DNA from: Chalara sp. BL73
Taxonomy: Eukaryota; Ascomycota; Leotiomycetes; Helotiales
Reading direction: 5' to 3'
DNA: 64,000 nt
Assembly: GCA_918026815.1 (NCBI GenBank)
Contig: CAKJVC010000030.1
Location: 186,001-250,000 of the forward strand
In this document: in pieces, positions 11,674 through 22,241 of the stretch
Layout of the letters: each line of letters starts with the position of its first letter
Position numbering within the stretch: position 1 is the first letter of the stretch
The notes under the pieces: model-generated
The model's input: only the letters and a program-made list of their open reading frames with translations
Told to the model about the DNA's origin: nothing
Database searches by the model: none
Made by a program: the position numbers and the translations under genes

Positions 11674-12779
11674 TATGAACCTATAGAACGACTCTCTTAA
11701 CCCTGAGGATTACTCTTCCCTTCATTCTACGTATCATATCTGCCTCGTATTTAGACTTGCCTTTATAGAGATATAGTATATTGCTTTTCTTTTCCTTTTA
11801 GGCAATTGTTGCGAGGTTTCTGATACACTTAAGGATACGGCCATCCAACGCGGTACCGTCGCTTCCTGTTTCATATATTGCTTTTTCATTATCTCTACCT
11901 CTGCTACGTAGCCTCTTATTTCTCACACATGTCTTACTTCTTTACTGTTTCTCGGTTATGTTTTTTCCTAATTTAATTATATACCAGCTATTTCTTTTAT
12001 AATCTTGCAGTTCACCTTTCACATTATCCCAATTGCTCTTTCTAGTGATTCTAGTCACGTGTTCGTCGAGGCTGACGCTGTTGTCTGTGCGCCATTCCTG
12101 AACATCCACCTTACACTTACGAACTGCTTATTCTAACGCTTCTTGATTAAGTCCATTACTCTGATCAATTTCGAAGGCTTCGTGTGAGCCGCAGGCTAGC
12201 ACCCACGTAAAAAAGTTTATCAAAGTAAGAAGCTCCTGTGTGAGGCATCAGGTATGTGACCACGTGGGAACACAGGGCGCTACTCCATATTCAGGTGAAG
12301 CGCTAGCAATCAATTTGGACGTCGGCGCAGCCAATGCGCGAGGGCCCCCACGCAGCCAATCAGCACGAGGCTTGGCGAGGAGACCTTCAGCGCAAATCCC
12401 CGCACTTTCGGGCCTCCGTTCTCGCGCGCCGGTTGGTTGTCCCTTCCTCTCGTTCCTCGTTTCAGGGCAGGGCACTTTGTTTCAGGGCATTTGTCGAATT
12501 TTCTTACCAAGTACTCCGTCGGATGGCTCCTGGTTACAAAGAATGAAACGGATCGCAGGTTTATTAATTATTAATTATATTTGTTTTTATGGCCGAAGCT
12601 TGCCGATTTTGAGTTTTCAGGCATTGACCGGTTTTGGTTCTCTGGTGTGTGGTAAACGCGGCTCTTCGGTTAAGCTCGAGCCCCTCTCCATCTTGCCGGT
12701 TCAACATCAATCTCACCGACGCGTCTTGACCCAAATCGTGATGAATCTTACATTTACGTCTTTTCTTTGAGATTCCACG
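11674..12779. other. Intergenic between Helitron helicase and JmjC-SET gene
   Basis: About 1.1 kb with no supported gene. 11700-12050 is T-rich. A short stem GGCT/AGCC around 12175-12195 followed by CTAGC resembles a Helitron 3' hairpin plus CTAG, but the next base is C rather than T, so it is not called. 12240-12770 is GC-richer and is the likely promoter and 5' UTR of the next gene. Confidence 0.35.
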
Positions 12780-15635
12780 ATGAAAGACCTGACGAAGAAA
12801 GTTGAAGCTCTTGAGAAACGACTCGACGAGTTGGGTGACGTATTCGACGTCATTAGAAAATCTCTCACCAGCGAACATGGCAAGCAGCGCCACTCAGTGC
12901 GTATCAAGGCCCCGAGCGGACGGCCGAATTGGGTGGAGGAAATTTTCAAGTGCTTCAATGAAATTTCAGCAGAATTAAGGAGCGTTAAGAAGACACTCGG
13001 CACACGCAAATTCACTGACAGGGGCTATTCGCAAAGCGATGCGTCGGCGACGAATGCCGAAGCTGCGCCTGACCACGAAGCCCCCTCACAAGGCCAGCCT
13101 GATACAGAGCAAGTATCCCAGGCTGAAAGCGGACAGCGAGAATCAGTGGTCACTGATGTACCTGAGCCATTGGAGAACCCATCGGCCACTACACCTCCAG
13201 ACCACGATATCATCACACCAGAACTACCGTCGCAGCCTGGTCAAGGGTCTGTTCGTGGCGAGGGCGCGCTCACAACATTAATTTCTACCGAATCTCCTAA
13301 CCTCTCAACTCAACTTGGTAACGCACGACTTCATCCAGAGTTAGAGGACGGAACCGCGCCAACATTTCGCTGCAAGTACAAAGATATCAGCCAAACTTTA
13401 AACGACGCGAAATTCGAGAAATTTTCTTCCGACCCAAATGTCAAAGAAAATGGCTATTTCAAGCTTATAGTTCAAGACCTACCACCTCTCACTATAGAAG
13501 AAGCCTCTCTTAATCGGCCAGGGAAAGACCATTTCACAAACTTCTCTTGCCATCAGGATTCTCAAGGGTTCGTCGTGGTGACCAAAGGACAGAAGCGAGA
13601 AGTCCTGTTACCTAGCTTGCCATTTCCTCAAAGCCAAAAGTCCTGGTCGCGAAGTGAACTAAGGGAGTTCTGGGAAAGTACACTAAAAGATCCCCCGCCA
13701 AATATGCACTATATCATCGGAGATCCTCTCTTTCCAGACATTGAACTAAGCCCAGGAAAACGGCTGGAACGGATTGGTGGTCGAGAGATCCGCGGAGTTG
13801 GGACAACATACGCTTACCTAAGTCCCGGAATATCATTTTCTATCTGCCATAGTGAAGATGCTGATCTTGGCTCAATGAACCTCCTACGAGCCGGCGCGAT
13901 CAAACCCTGGCTTTTTATCAAACCGGCTTATAACGAAGAACTGGAGCGCCACATGCGACAAGAATTTCCAGAAATGGGGAATTGCTCCCAAGCCCTTCGC
14001 CAGCTTGGCCGTATTATCCCCCCGAGCAAACTAGATGAGTGGGGGATTGGGTATTCTCTTAGCTATTGCGCACCAGGAGAACTCATAGTGACGCTGCGAG
14101 GAACCCGCCACCAGGTCGGAAACGTGGGACCCAACTACGCTCTTGCAATCAATATTCTATATGGCCCTTCACCAGATATCCCTCAAGATTATCGGTTTTG
14201 TGACACAAGCTGCGGACCCGGTGCTTTGACAAAAGCCCACTTTCGATTTCGTGAAGAAGGACCACTGGTCGAGGTTCAAGGAAACAAAAGGACACGTTTA
14301 CAGCCAGAGAAACTCACGGTAGTTCAGTCGAATATTGCCGGGACAAAAAGAAAGGCTTTATCGACCGAACCCCAGTCGAGGCAGCCCAAGGTTACGCCTC
14401 AGATAGGCAGCGTCTTGGAGGCAGTTTGTGGGAAAAAGGCTTTTGATCACTTGTCCTCTCTGATCTACAGCTGGAGAGATCGATCCAAACCGTTATTTGA
14501 TAATAATAACAGAGCTTCCGCTGTGCAACTCGTACAAACCATCGATGCCTTGGAGAAAAGGTCACATCTCACACAGTTCTTGGACCGCTTCGCGAAGGTG
14601 AAGCTGGCGGAAGTGACTGACGAAGGAAAGGACGGCCGGACGCGTGCCGATCCCGGAGCCATTACAAACCTTATGAATGGTCTTGGGTGGCAGGACCCTA
14701 GTACGAACCGTGCAAAGTTAAAAAATTACCTTAAAGAAGGTCGGCGATGGAAAAGAATATGTGGCAGTTTCGACGGCCTCTTGTGCCTCATTCCCCCGAA
14801 CCAGGGAGACAAGGAAAATCTCCGAATATCCAGCCGTGTTTATCAGGAGTTATCTGACAACGATATCGAGCTGTTTCACTCCCTTCTGAAATCTAATGAG
14901 TTCATACAGCCTATGTCTCACGTAGGAAAAATCTTCCAAGCATCGATTTGGTCAGGCGCAGAAGTCCCTGAGTTCAAATGGGAGAGTGAGAATCCTAAAG
15001 AGATCTCTCGACTGTCTATGAAAGTGTTAGCTCCCTTCATGGAGAAGTTCCCTGTGATAGGCAAAAATGTTTACGAGCCCGAGAAGCATGATTGGCCTAA
15101 ACCAGAGGGTTGGCGTTGGGACTGGCCACAGCACCCTATGTGGGTTCCCTCTTCCGATCGTCGATGCGATCTATGCCATAAGAAAAAGTGCAATTGCATC
15201 AGTACTTGTTTACCCGAGAACAAGCCTCAGATCATGAATGAAGGGGGAAAGGGGCAAGGCGTTCGCGTGATCGGCTTGACGTACATGAAAGGTCAAATCT
15301 TAGAGGAGTTTCGTGGGGAGGTCGTACCTCTTGATACTTATCACGACCCCTGGGCTATGGAGTTTAGGAGACCCGATCTTGATGATGAGCCTGTCGCTCA
15401 GATTTACTCGAAAGAAATGGGCAATTGGGTGAGAAAGGTTAATCATTCGTGTCGCCCTTCTGCAAAATTCCGCGAAATGCAGATATCTGGGTGGTGGAGA
15501 ATGATGCTTGTCGCAATTGAGGACATACCACATAATAGCGAAATAACGGCTTCTTGCGGACGGGGTTTCTTGAAGGGGAAAAGGTGTTTATGCGATGTTT
15601 GTAGTAATATTCGGCCTCATGAGGCCAGCTCTTGA
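12780..15635 (+). CDS. JmjC-SET fusion protein (putative histone demethylase plus methyltransferase)
   Basis: A 951-residue intronless ORF. Residues 1-90 are helical/coiled coil. JmjC at about 320-465 keeps the Fe(II) ligands in CHSEDADL (H357, E359) and GTRHQVGN (H444), and the 2-oxoglutarate lysine in GAIKPW (K375), matching the KDM4/JHDM3 layout. A helical linker follows. A Cys-rich pre-SET-like part (RRCDLCHKKKCNC, about 800) leads into SET: GKGQGV (about 825), EEFRGE, VNHSCRPS (N888-C891), and a post-SET CLCDVC near the end. The usual SET tyrosine near EITxDYG is replaced (EITASCG), so methyltransferase activity is doubtful. No frameshift in 2.9 kb suggests selection or recent arrival. 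It sits directly downstream of the Helitron and may be its cargo; that is inference. Confidence 0.78.
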   Translation: MKDLTKKVEALEKRLDELGDVFDVIRKSLTSEHGKQRHSVRIKAPSGRPNWVEEIFKCFNEISAELRSVKKTLGTRKFTDRGYSQSDASATNAEAAPDHEAPSQGQPDTEQVSQAESGQRESVVTDVPEPLENPSATTPPDHDIITPELPSQPGQGSVRGEGALTTLISTESPNLSTQLGNARLHPELEDGTAPTFRCKYKDISQTLNDAKFEKFSSDPNVKENGYFKLIVQDLPPLTIEEASLNRPGKDHFTNFSCHQDSQGFVVVTKGQKREVLLPSLPFPQSQKSWSRSELREFWESTLKDPPPNMHYIIGDPLFPDIELSPGKRLERIGGREIRGVGTTYAYLSPGISFSICHSEDADLGSMNLLRAGAIKPWLFIKPAYNEELERHMRQEFPEMGNCSQALRQLGRIIPPSKLDEWGIGYSLSYCAPGELIVTLRGTRHQVGNVGPNYALAINILYGPSPDIPQDYRFCDTSCGPGALTKAHFRFREEGPLVEVQGNKRTRLQPEKLTVVQSNIAGTKRKALSTEPQSRQPKVTPQIGSVLEAVCGKKAFDHLSSLIYSWRDRSKPLFDNNNRASAVQLVQTIDALEKRSHLTQFLDRFAKVKLAEVTDEGKDGRTRADPGAITNLMNGLGWQDPSTNRAKLKNYLKEGRRWKRICGSFDGLLCLIPPNQGDKENLRISSRVYQELSDNDIELFHSLLKSNEFIQPMSHVGKIFQASIWSGAEVPEFKWESENPKEISRLSMKVLAPFMEKFPVIGKNVYEPEKHDWPKPEGWRWDWPQHPMWVPSSDRRCDLCHKKKCNCISTCLPENKPQIMNEGGKGQGVRVIGLTYMKGQILEEFRGEVVPLDTYHDPWAMEFRRPDLDDEPVAQIYSKEMGNWVRKVNHSCRPSAKFREMQISGWWRMMLVAIEDIPHNSEITASCGRGFLKGKRCLCDVCSNIRPHEASS

Positions 15636-15638
15636 TCG

Positions 15639-15681
15639 TGCACGGGCCACAAGAGTAAGTTTACTCTTGTGGCCCGTGCAT
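15639..15681. repeat. Perfect 20-bp inverted repeat hairpin with 3-nt loop
   Basis: The arms are TGCACGGGCCACAAGAGTAA at 15639-15658 and its exact reverse complement at 15662-15681, separated by GTT. It begins three bases after the JmjC-SET stop codon, and a partial extra copy of GGCCCGTGCATGG follows. It could be a 3' RNA structure, a Helitron-type terminal hairpin, or a foldback remnant. Confidence 0.85.
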
Positions 15682-17442
15682 GGCCCGTGCATGGCCAAGA
15701 AGGCCGAGGGCACGTGAATACCACCCCTGAACCTTGTTCACAATGCGGTTCCTCGGTGCTATGGAAGAAGACGGACAAAAGGCACCACAACCAAGAAATC
15801 GAATTCCACATTTGTGGCATGACATTGCTGATATGCTAGGGCCATTCCCCGTTAGATCAGCTTTGCAGTCCCAGCATGAAATAAATAAACAATCCATGTT
15901 GGGTTACTCTCTGCTGCTTCATACCGTTGAAAGATGTAAAATTTACAAACTTGACATCTGTTCCTGACTTGAAAGCATTTACCGAGGCCGTTGAGGCAAG
16001 AATCTCCTAATCCAAAATATACACTCGAGTCTCCACTAGAACTTCGCAATCTTCCGTCAATCCCAAAATTCGACCGCGCAAGCGATCGGATACTTCTTCT
16101 TCATTCATGCCACTAGTCTCCTTGATTCGGCCGTCAATACCTAACGTGGTCCTTTTGCGTATCTTTAATAGAGGTTCGTTGTCATCTGATTCGATAACAA
16201 TTGGTGAACCTGTTAATTCTTAGTACAGCTAGTTAAGCAAAATCACAAATTTTGGGTTATACAAGCTGAAAGAGCAATATGACTATTATCGACGTCAAGA
16301 AAAGTCAGCAAATGATTTTAGTACAATTTGTACTAGTAATTTCTTTTCTGCTTTCGGCGTACTTTTCTAGCACATAATTAAAGTCAAAATCACTAATAAC
16401 GAAGTTATTCAACCGCTTGATTTCTATTCTTTTTATTACTACGAACAACCAGCTTTCAATGCTGAGCCTTGTATTTACGAACTTCCTACACTCGATTTTA
16501 TAAGCCGCCAACGTCGTCGAACAATAAAGGCTAAACGAACATCTTACGCGCGCTAGCACAATAAGTTACGAACAGTTTAAACAGGAAAAATATTAAGTCA
16601 ATTCGAGCAAGCAATACAATTTTTACAGCACTGTTCAGCCTGTATTCCCTACAACTATAATAAAGCAACTTGTAAAAGTTGTCAGTCAACTAGCTATACT
16701 CGTAGTACGTGCCCGATTCGGCCATTTGATCGAATTTAAACTTTATATATACAACCGTATCAACTACCAGCTTTCGACTCGGTTTATAGCAGTTAAAATC
16801 ACTCGAATTATACTCAGATTAAAGGAAGAATGCTGCAGTTTAATAAGTAGGTGCCTGCAACGCAATACACGGCTGAATTTCAAAGTCAATTATTACGCTT
16901 TTACTAGTTTTTTCAATTCTGTATTTATATGCTTATAACTTTTAATACTACGCGTATGTTTCACTTCATCATTTTTTTTTAAGTACGTTCCCTATACAAT
17001 ATCGATGATTGGTGGCAGAAAAGGGGGGGGGGGGGCCGTGTATCATCCTCCTCAAATTTGGCTTCCCGCCCCTGCAAAACAAGCTAGGTCCCCTTCACCA
17101 TGGTCGCGCACGATCCAAGATACAGGGACGAGGAGGGCATTTCTGGATGGTGGGCCGTTTATGGCTTTGCGTGCAGAAATGGATATCTATTCCTGTCAGA
17201 CACCGGCGGGACGAACAGATATAGCACTAAGCTTTTTTTAACCAGACCCTGCTGGAATTGAAAATATGCCAGGCACTGACTAAGATATTGTAACGCTCTA
17301 CAAGTAATGGGAAGCGGAATATTATTGATCTCTGGAAACTTCCCGGCGGTCGAATCGAGCTCCCGCTTTATCAAAATCATCACGCAATAGCTCAGCACCT
17401 ACAATCAACCTCGCCTCGGCATAAACCATATCCTCTTCAGAC
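15682..17442. other. AT-rich, gene-poor region with probable decayed repeat
   Basis: No supported gene. 16190-16990 is strongly AT-rich with short broken ORFs on both strands, as in an old transposon mutated by RIP; no family could be named. 17023-17035 is a run of 13 G. 15730-15900 gives a Cys-rich minus-strand reading (SCWDCKAD, MSCHKCGIRF) that may be a zinc-knuckle fragment, but it has no clear ends. Confidence 0.4.
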
Positions 17443-19014
17443 TTATCGTCCATATGACTGTTTTCTCGTTTGAACTAAAGGATGGGAAGCGTTCCAGATT
17501 AAATACGCGATGTCCATCGCTGTATTTACCGCATCGACCACTTTCCCAAATGGGCCTTCTGTGGCCACAGCCACTTCGTCTTCGTAAGGGATGAACATGC
17601 CTAATGCATCGCCATTCAGACTCAGTGGCTGCCGGTCTACATCCGTATCGTCGTCTTCCCAGCTCTCAAGTGAGACTCGGGTCGATGGACTCAGGGTTTC
17701 TTGTGCGGGTGTGGTGGAGAGTTTGCCGCCGTTCCACCATCCGTCACTATGCTTCATCGTTGTCTTTGGCATATCTTCTCTGCACTTTAGTGTCGTAGAT
17801 GGTAGAATTACAATTGTCTTGCTGTCAGCACTAAAGCTCGTCCGTGGTGAAACCTTCCTACCGCCCATAGACGGTAACTTCGACTTGCTCTGCATCACGA
17901 TTGCTCCGTCGCTCGAGTCACTATCGTCTAATGTAGTATACGAGCCAATCTTTTCATCCTCCTCACCTGTCATGTCTAGTGCAATACATTGCTGGACCTG
18001 CTCATTGAAATGAATGTGCATCTCTTCTTGACTGGGAGACGCCAGCCAAGAGGATAGGTCTGAAGGAAGCAAACTAAGATTTCCTGTGCCTGTTCTTCTC
18101 GAAGAGAAGGGAAATATGACCCGGGAGGAAATAGCCCGCCTTGTGCCAGTCTGATGTATTCGTCTGGTCTCACAACATTCTTGTGCCTGAATTTCTGCTG
18201 CTGTTTGCTTGAGCTGAAGAGAATCGAACGTCGGGATGTGGCTACTGCTGACTGGCGAGGAAGAGAACATTCCCAATAACCTGTCTGGCCCGGTCTGTAG
18301 TGGTCCATATAACCAAGTCAGGTCGCAATCCTTCAGCCTGGCGGATATTAGCAAACATACAGCTGCGCAAGATAAGAGAAACTGCAAATGGGTACTTGGC
18401 AAGGCGTACCAATTGAGTGATTCTGGGGAGACCGTCTTCAACTTGTTCTTTGACTTCGCCCACGTCCTCCACAATGCGTTTTCCAGCCTCGTAGTATTGC
18501 TACACGCTTGCCGCTCTGATACAATATACCTCCATGACGCCCAAATGTCTTCCTTCTTCCAATTATGTGATAAGTAATCTACATTCATCGATGGTTGAAT
18601 TCGTACCGCTGTATCATCCTCTACATATTCGGCCGGACCCAGAGACTCCAGCCTCAACACCTTGCTTGAAGTGCTGTTGGAAATTGGTGAAGCGGTATTA
18701 GGATTACCTAGCAGAGCGTTCGTTAGAGGTTGCAGGTCTCGGACCTGGCCGTGCCATTCTACGTCGTTATGGGACAGGGGAATAATTTGGACTTTGTCGG
18801 CCTGGCCCTCCCAGCTAGCATTGAGCGATAAGCTGTTTGAAAAGGAGGACGTAGTTGAGTCAGCGAGTAAAGTCCTTGGAGGCGATGGAGCTGAGGAAAG
18901 TGGAGAATCGATAGATAAAATTATGGGTTTCAATCCACTTGCGTTCTCTGAGTTTGAGAGAGATGTCGGAGACGAAAAGCAATTGCGTTCTTTACCAGAA
19001 AGGACCACGGCCAT
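17443..19014 (-). CDS. Reg1-like protein phosphatase 1 regulatory subunit
   Basis: Exons 18410-19014 and 17443-18337 join in phase (72-bp intron, GTACGC...CCAG) to give 499 residues. The N-terminal domain reads VDYLSHNWKKEDIWASWRY, then RLENALWRTWAKSKNKLKT and, across the intron, LNWLKDCDLTWLYGPL. This is PF08550 (former DUF1752), as in yeast Reg1. Downstream is HIHFNEQVQQCIAL, corresponding to the RHIHF PP1-docking motif of Reg1, with Met in place of the first Arg. Acidic, Ser-rich stretches and a short hydrophobic C-terminal segment follow. The family targets PP1 to the Snf1/AMPK glucose-repression pathway. It looks intact and ancestral, with transposons on both sides. Confidence 0.8.
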   Translation of the reverse strand: MAVVLSGKERNCFSSPTSLSNSENASGLKPIILSIDSPLSSAPSPPRTLLADSTTSSFSNSLSLNASWEGQADKVQIIPLSHNDVEWHGQVRDLQPLTNALLGNPNTASPISNSTSSKVLRLESLGPAEYVEDDTAVRIQPSMNVDYLSHNWKKEDIWASWRYIVSERQACSNTTRLENALWRTWAKSKNKLKTVSPESLNWYALPSTHLQFLLSCAAVCLLISARLKDCDLTWLYGPLQTGPDRLLGMFSSSPVSSSHIPTFDSLQLKQTAAEIQAQECCETRRIHQTGTRRAISSRVIFPFSSRRTGTGNLSLLPSDLSSWLASPSQEEMHIHFNEQVQQCIALDMTGEEDEKIGSYTTLDDSDSSDGAIVMQSKSKLPSMGGRKVSPRTSFSADSKTIVILPSTTLKCREDMPKTTMKHSDGWWNGGKLSTTPAQETLSPSTRVSLESWEDDDTDVDRQPLSLNGDALGMFIPYEDEVAVATEGPFGKVVDAVNTAMDIAYLIWNASHPLVQTRKQSYGR

Positions 19015-19588
19015 ACTTGTGCGAAGGAATGATGTATCGGTGAGAAAGGAGGGGAGGAAGGTATATTAGATTTGTACGACTAACACACCCAACGATGGAT
19101 TGTTCACTTGATACCATAACAAAGCAGACTTATTGTGGCCTATGTAGCGAGATTGATTGAAGATAATAAGGCTACCCAGTTTCCTCGAATTCTCAATCAG
19201 CTCATCGATAATACTACTCGACTGTAGAATGCGGAGAAGGTTAATTGAAATTGAGATGACGTGGTTGAGTCTTATTACACAGGTTGATCGGCACGATGAA
19301 CTGCAGTGACGGGGATGCAGAGGAGGGATCTAAAAGAGCAGAGTGCAGAGAAGGGAGCAATCCCGATTGGCTTATTGGGCAGACCATTGGAAGGGATGGC
19401 AGGTGGCACCTAATTGGCTAAACACGGGGTCACATTCCGCCAGGACCACTGGCCTGTGTGTTTAGTGCCGAAAGGAGATCATCGTTTCCAAGGGCTGGTT
19501 ATGATCTCCCTACCACCCAATACGGAAGCAAACTCGCTCGGTAACCGTCGTAGCCTTGATCGCTTTAATCTCCTCTGCTGTGAGTTTT
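19015..19588. other. Intergenic between Reg1-like gene and MULE remnant
   Basis: Promoter region of the minus-strand Reg1-like gene. No further ORF or repeat recognised. No convincing MULE terminal inverted repeat was found by eye. Confidence 0.35.
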
Positions 19589-21144
19589 TCATGCTACAGG
19601 AGCAAAAGAACGACTAAAAGTCTTATTGTACCAGCCGACTTCATAATAGCGAACAAACAATTGAATCGGGTCTATTCCCAGGAATCTTGCAGCTGCAATT
19701 GCATGTGAACAAGACGATTTGTACTCTTGAAAATCAAGGCACTCACACCTTCTGTCATCGGCGTCGTCGCTTAAGTGAACAGTCCACCTACGCTTTGTTT
19801 CTGGGTCCTCAGCTTGGCAGGTTTTTTCGTCGGAAGGATAAACACGAAATCGTCGAGATACACGCAAACGGTCGTTGAACTTGGCTATAGGTACGTCGCA
19901 GATTTTGTCGTATTTCTGAGTTTTGCTTTCTTTCGATCGGTCATGAATTGTTGTAATACACCCGCTGTAGATGCCGTTCAGCAAATGAAAAAGAGGCATA
20001 TGCCTAAACTCGTCCCAAAGTAAGTTTATCGACTCAACGATATTAGAAGTATCATGGCCAAAACAAGGCACTTAACGGTGAGCTTTAGTCCATAATGTTT
20101 GTCGATCGCCAAAAGGTAGCCAAAAGCAAGGCGACTAACTAGCCTCAGTTTCACCATTTCTGCCTTAAACAAAGCGTCTGTTTTTGCGCGACATGCTCTC
20201 CAAAAAAGAGGTCTGACTTTGTTTCCGAATCGTTGTTGTAAGTTATCTGCGATATGCTAACAACAGTGAAGGTGCGTTGCGTTAGAAAAAACCGCTTCAA
20301 CTACGTTCGCTATGCTTTTCTCTCGATCAGAAATCAAAGTTAAGCCTTTTTTGACGTTAGTAGAAAAAGCTTCTTTCAACTGAGTTAAAAACCAAGTCCA
20401 CCATTCTTCGTTTTCAATAGGAACTAATGCCCACGCAACAGGAAGCACACGGTCGTTTGCGTCGATCCCACATCAGATCAAAAGCATCATACGATATTGA
20501 GATTTGGTATAAGTTCCGTCGATAGCGTAGAAATTGCGCAAATAACGAGTTGCTTTACGCAAAGAGTTTGAGCAAAAGAAAGCAGCTTGAAATACGCCTT
20601 TTTCCTTATCCCATACAATCGTTACTCTGCTTTTACGAGAACCGCCACGAGTATGATCGCAATACTGGTCCATATACGCTGGGAGCTTTGCGAAAGATTC
20701 CGACTTATTACTATACAGCTCTTCAAGCACTCGCTGCTTCACGCGGTATGCTTGTTTATACGGAATTTGGTGGTAATATTGAAGTCTTTCTGCAAACTGA
20801 ATTGCTCTCGGCGCGATTCTAAGATTATCCAAAATTGCTGCACGGTGATAAGGAATAATAAACTCTAAACTGTTTATATTTCTGGCGCCAAAGTGAGTAG
20901 CTGGCCCGCACGTATAGTGTACTATGTGAGTAATATGAATTCCATTCTTTTTAGAGTCTACAACTCTGATTCTAAAGTTACAGCTTTTACAGCTGACCTC
21001 GAATCGTTTTCGATCAGAATAAATTACTTTATACGACTCTCCAGCGTCTCCAACGTACGCTTTAATTGCGACTTTAGCAAATGCTATATTGTCAAAGGTC
21101 TGACCTACAAAAAGCGCCATATTAATGATAACAAAATGTTGCAA
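19589..21144 (-). pseudogene. Mutator-like (MULE) transposase, inactivated
   Basis: The reading begins MALFVGQTFDNIAFAKVA with a Cys-containing N-terminal zinc domain, then the transposase core NFYAIDGTYTKSQYRMM. In-frame stops occur at 20473-20475 (TGA) and 20257-20259 (TAG, in HLHCC*HIADN, consistent with a CAG codon mutated to TAG). Between these lies DANDRVLPVAWALVP and ISDREKS. A frameshift near 20060-20090 precedes NIVESIN and a SWIM zinc finger (CECLDFQEYKSSCSHA). The catalytic D, D and E positions are all visible, but the gene cannot make one protein. The region is AT-rich, compatible with RIP. Confidence 0.85.
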
Positions 21145-21449
21145 AAAAATAAGTGTAGAAAAAGATTTACAATTGAAATCAAAGTTTTATTTGTGCGTGT
21201 GTAAAATCTACATGCATTAGTTCCTTGGCAATGGAATGATGGTATTTCAGTCAGAAGCATACAAAGCTATGGTATTTGAGTCCTATTCCAAATAAAAGTG
21301 TGGTAATCTGGGGTTTTGGGCAAAAAATGATGGTATTCTAGTCATTTGCCGTACAATAATAGAAGCGGGAATAGTTCATCAGCGTGGCGATCATAGTCTA
21401 TCCTGCTCATGAATAGCTTTCTCGTGTTGTTGGAGCTGCCACAGCTGCA

Positions 21450-21656
21450 ATGTCCTTGCCTCCCGCTCAGCTTGCGGATATACTTCATGGCCACGCAGCT
21501 CAGATACACTCCACGTCCTTCATTCAAGGTAACAGTCGGCTTGTGTCGGGAGATGCTGATAGTTGGATCATTATATGGAGTCTTGCTATCAAGCATCCCG
21601 TTGCAGTCTGGAAAGCTCATGAAGGAGCCATACTGGGAGCGCAGGCCGGGGGGTGA
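21450..21656 (+). pseudogene. Truncated Asa1-like WD40 gene (N-terminal fragment)
   Basis: An ATG-initiated 68-codon reading starts MSLPPAQLADILHGHAAQIH and continues with GDADSWIIIWSLAIKHPVAVW and KAHEGAILG. This matches the first WD40 repeat of Asa1 (ASTRA-associated protein 1). It ends abruptly in AQAGG plus stop, and no later WD repeats are found downstream before the bZIP gene. It lies directly beside the dead MULE, so transposon-linked truncation is likely. Whether an intact copy exists elsewhere cannot be seen. Confidence 0.7.
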
Positions 21657-22241
21657 AGTTAATTACGTGAGTTGTTATCTTTCATCTTGGTTCGGGTCGT
21701 AGGCTCTCTTACTTCACGATGCGGAATTTGAGCTTGCGCACTTTCTTATGGTCAGTGTGACAAATCGTTGAATAATTGAATAAAAATACTATTACTCTTA
21801 TTCTATTCAATTTTAATCAAGCTTATTCAATGAATAACTATAACTTATTGAATAAAAATTTGTATGTTCATTGTCAGCTCCTATATTATTGAACGGTAGA
21901 GTCTCCTGCAGACCATTCGCAGTAAAAGAGCCACACAGTGCTGATGGCTAGGACAGGCCGCACCTATGCCATTGTCTGTTTCTCTTTTTCCCTCCCTGGA
22001 TAGTCTACTGCTGTACAGAATGCAGTTATCATCTCATCGTAATAATGTCATCGTTGCCGAATGCGATATGCTTGACGTTTCCACGTAATCCTACTGGTTT
22101 TATGCTAGGGTTATCTTCCAGATACGAATTTCTTCGAAACACCACATTATGTCTTCGATGAGATCATCGATCAACTCGTAATCATAACAGCAAAGTAAAA
22201 AAAAAAACTGGGTCTACAGATATCCCCATTCTGCAATTCGT
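21657..22241. other. Intergenic with AT-rich palindromic stretch
   Basis: No gene seen. 21765-21860 is AT-rich with repeated TTGAATAA/TTATTCAA in both orientations, forming potential foldback structure, possibly a small decayed inverted-repeat element. Confidence 0.3.

Noticed and set aside
12170..12205. Helitron 3' terminus (stem plus CTAG)
   Set aside because: The base after CTAG is C rather than the T expected at an A-T insertion site, and the stem is only 4 bp.
17005..17241. Plus-strand ORFs around the G-run
   Set aside because: They start in or beside a 13-G homopolymer and show no recognisable domain.
18338..18409. In-frame reading through the Reg1-like intron
   Set aside because: The extra residues interrupt a highly conserved motif (LNW...LKDCDLTWLYG) and the ends are good splice sites.
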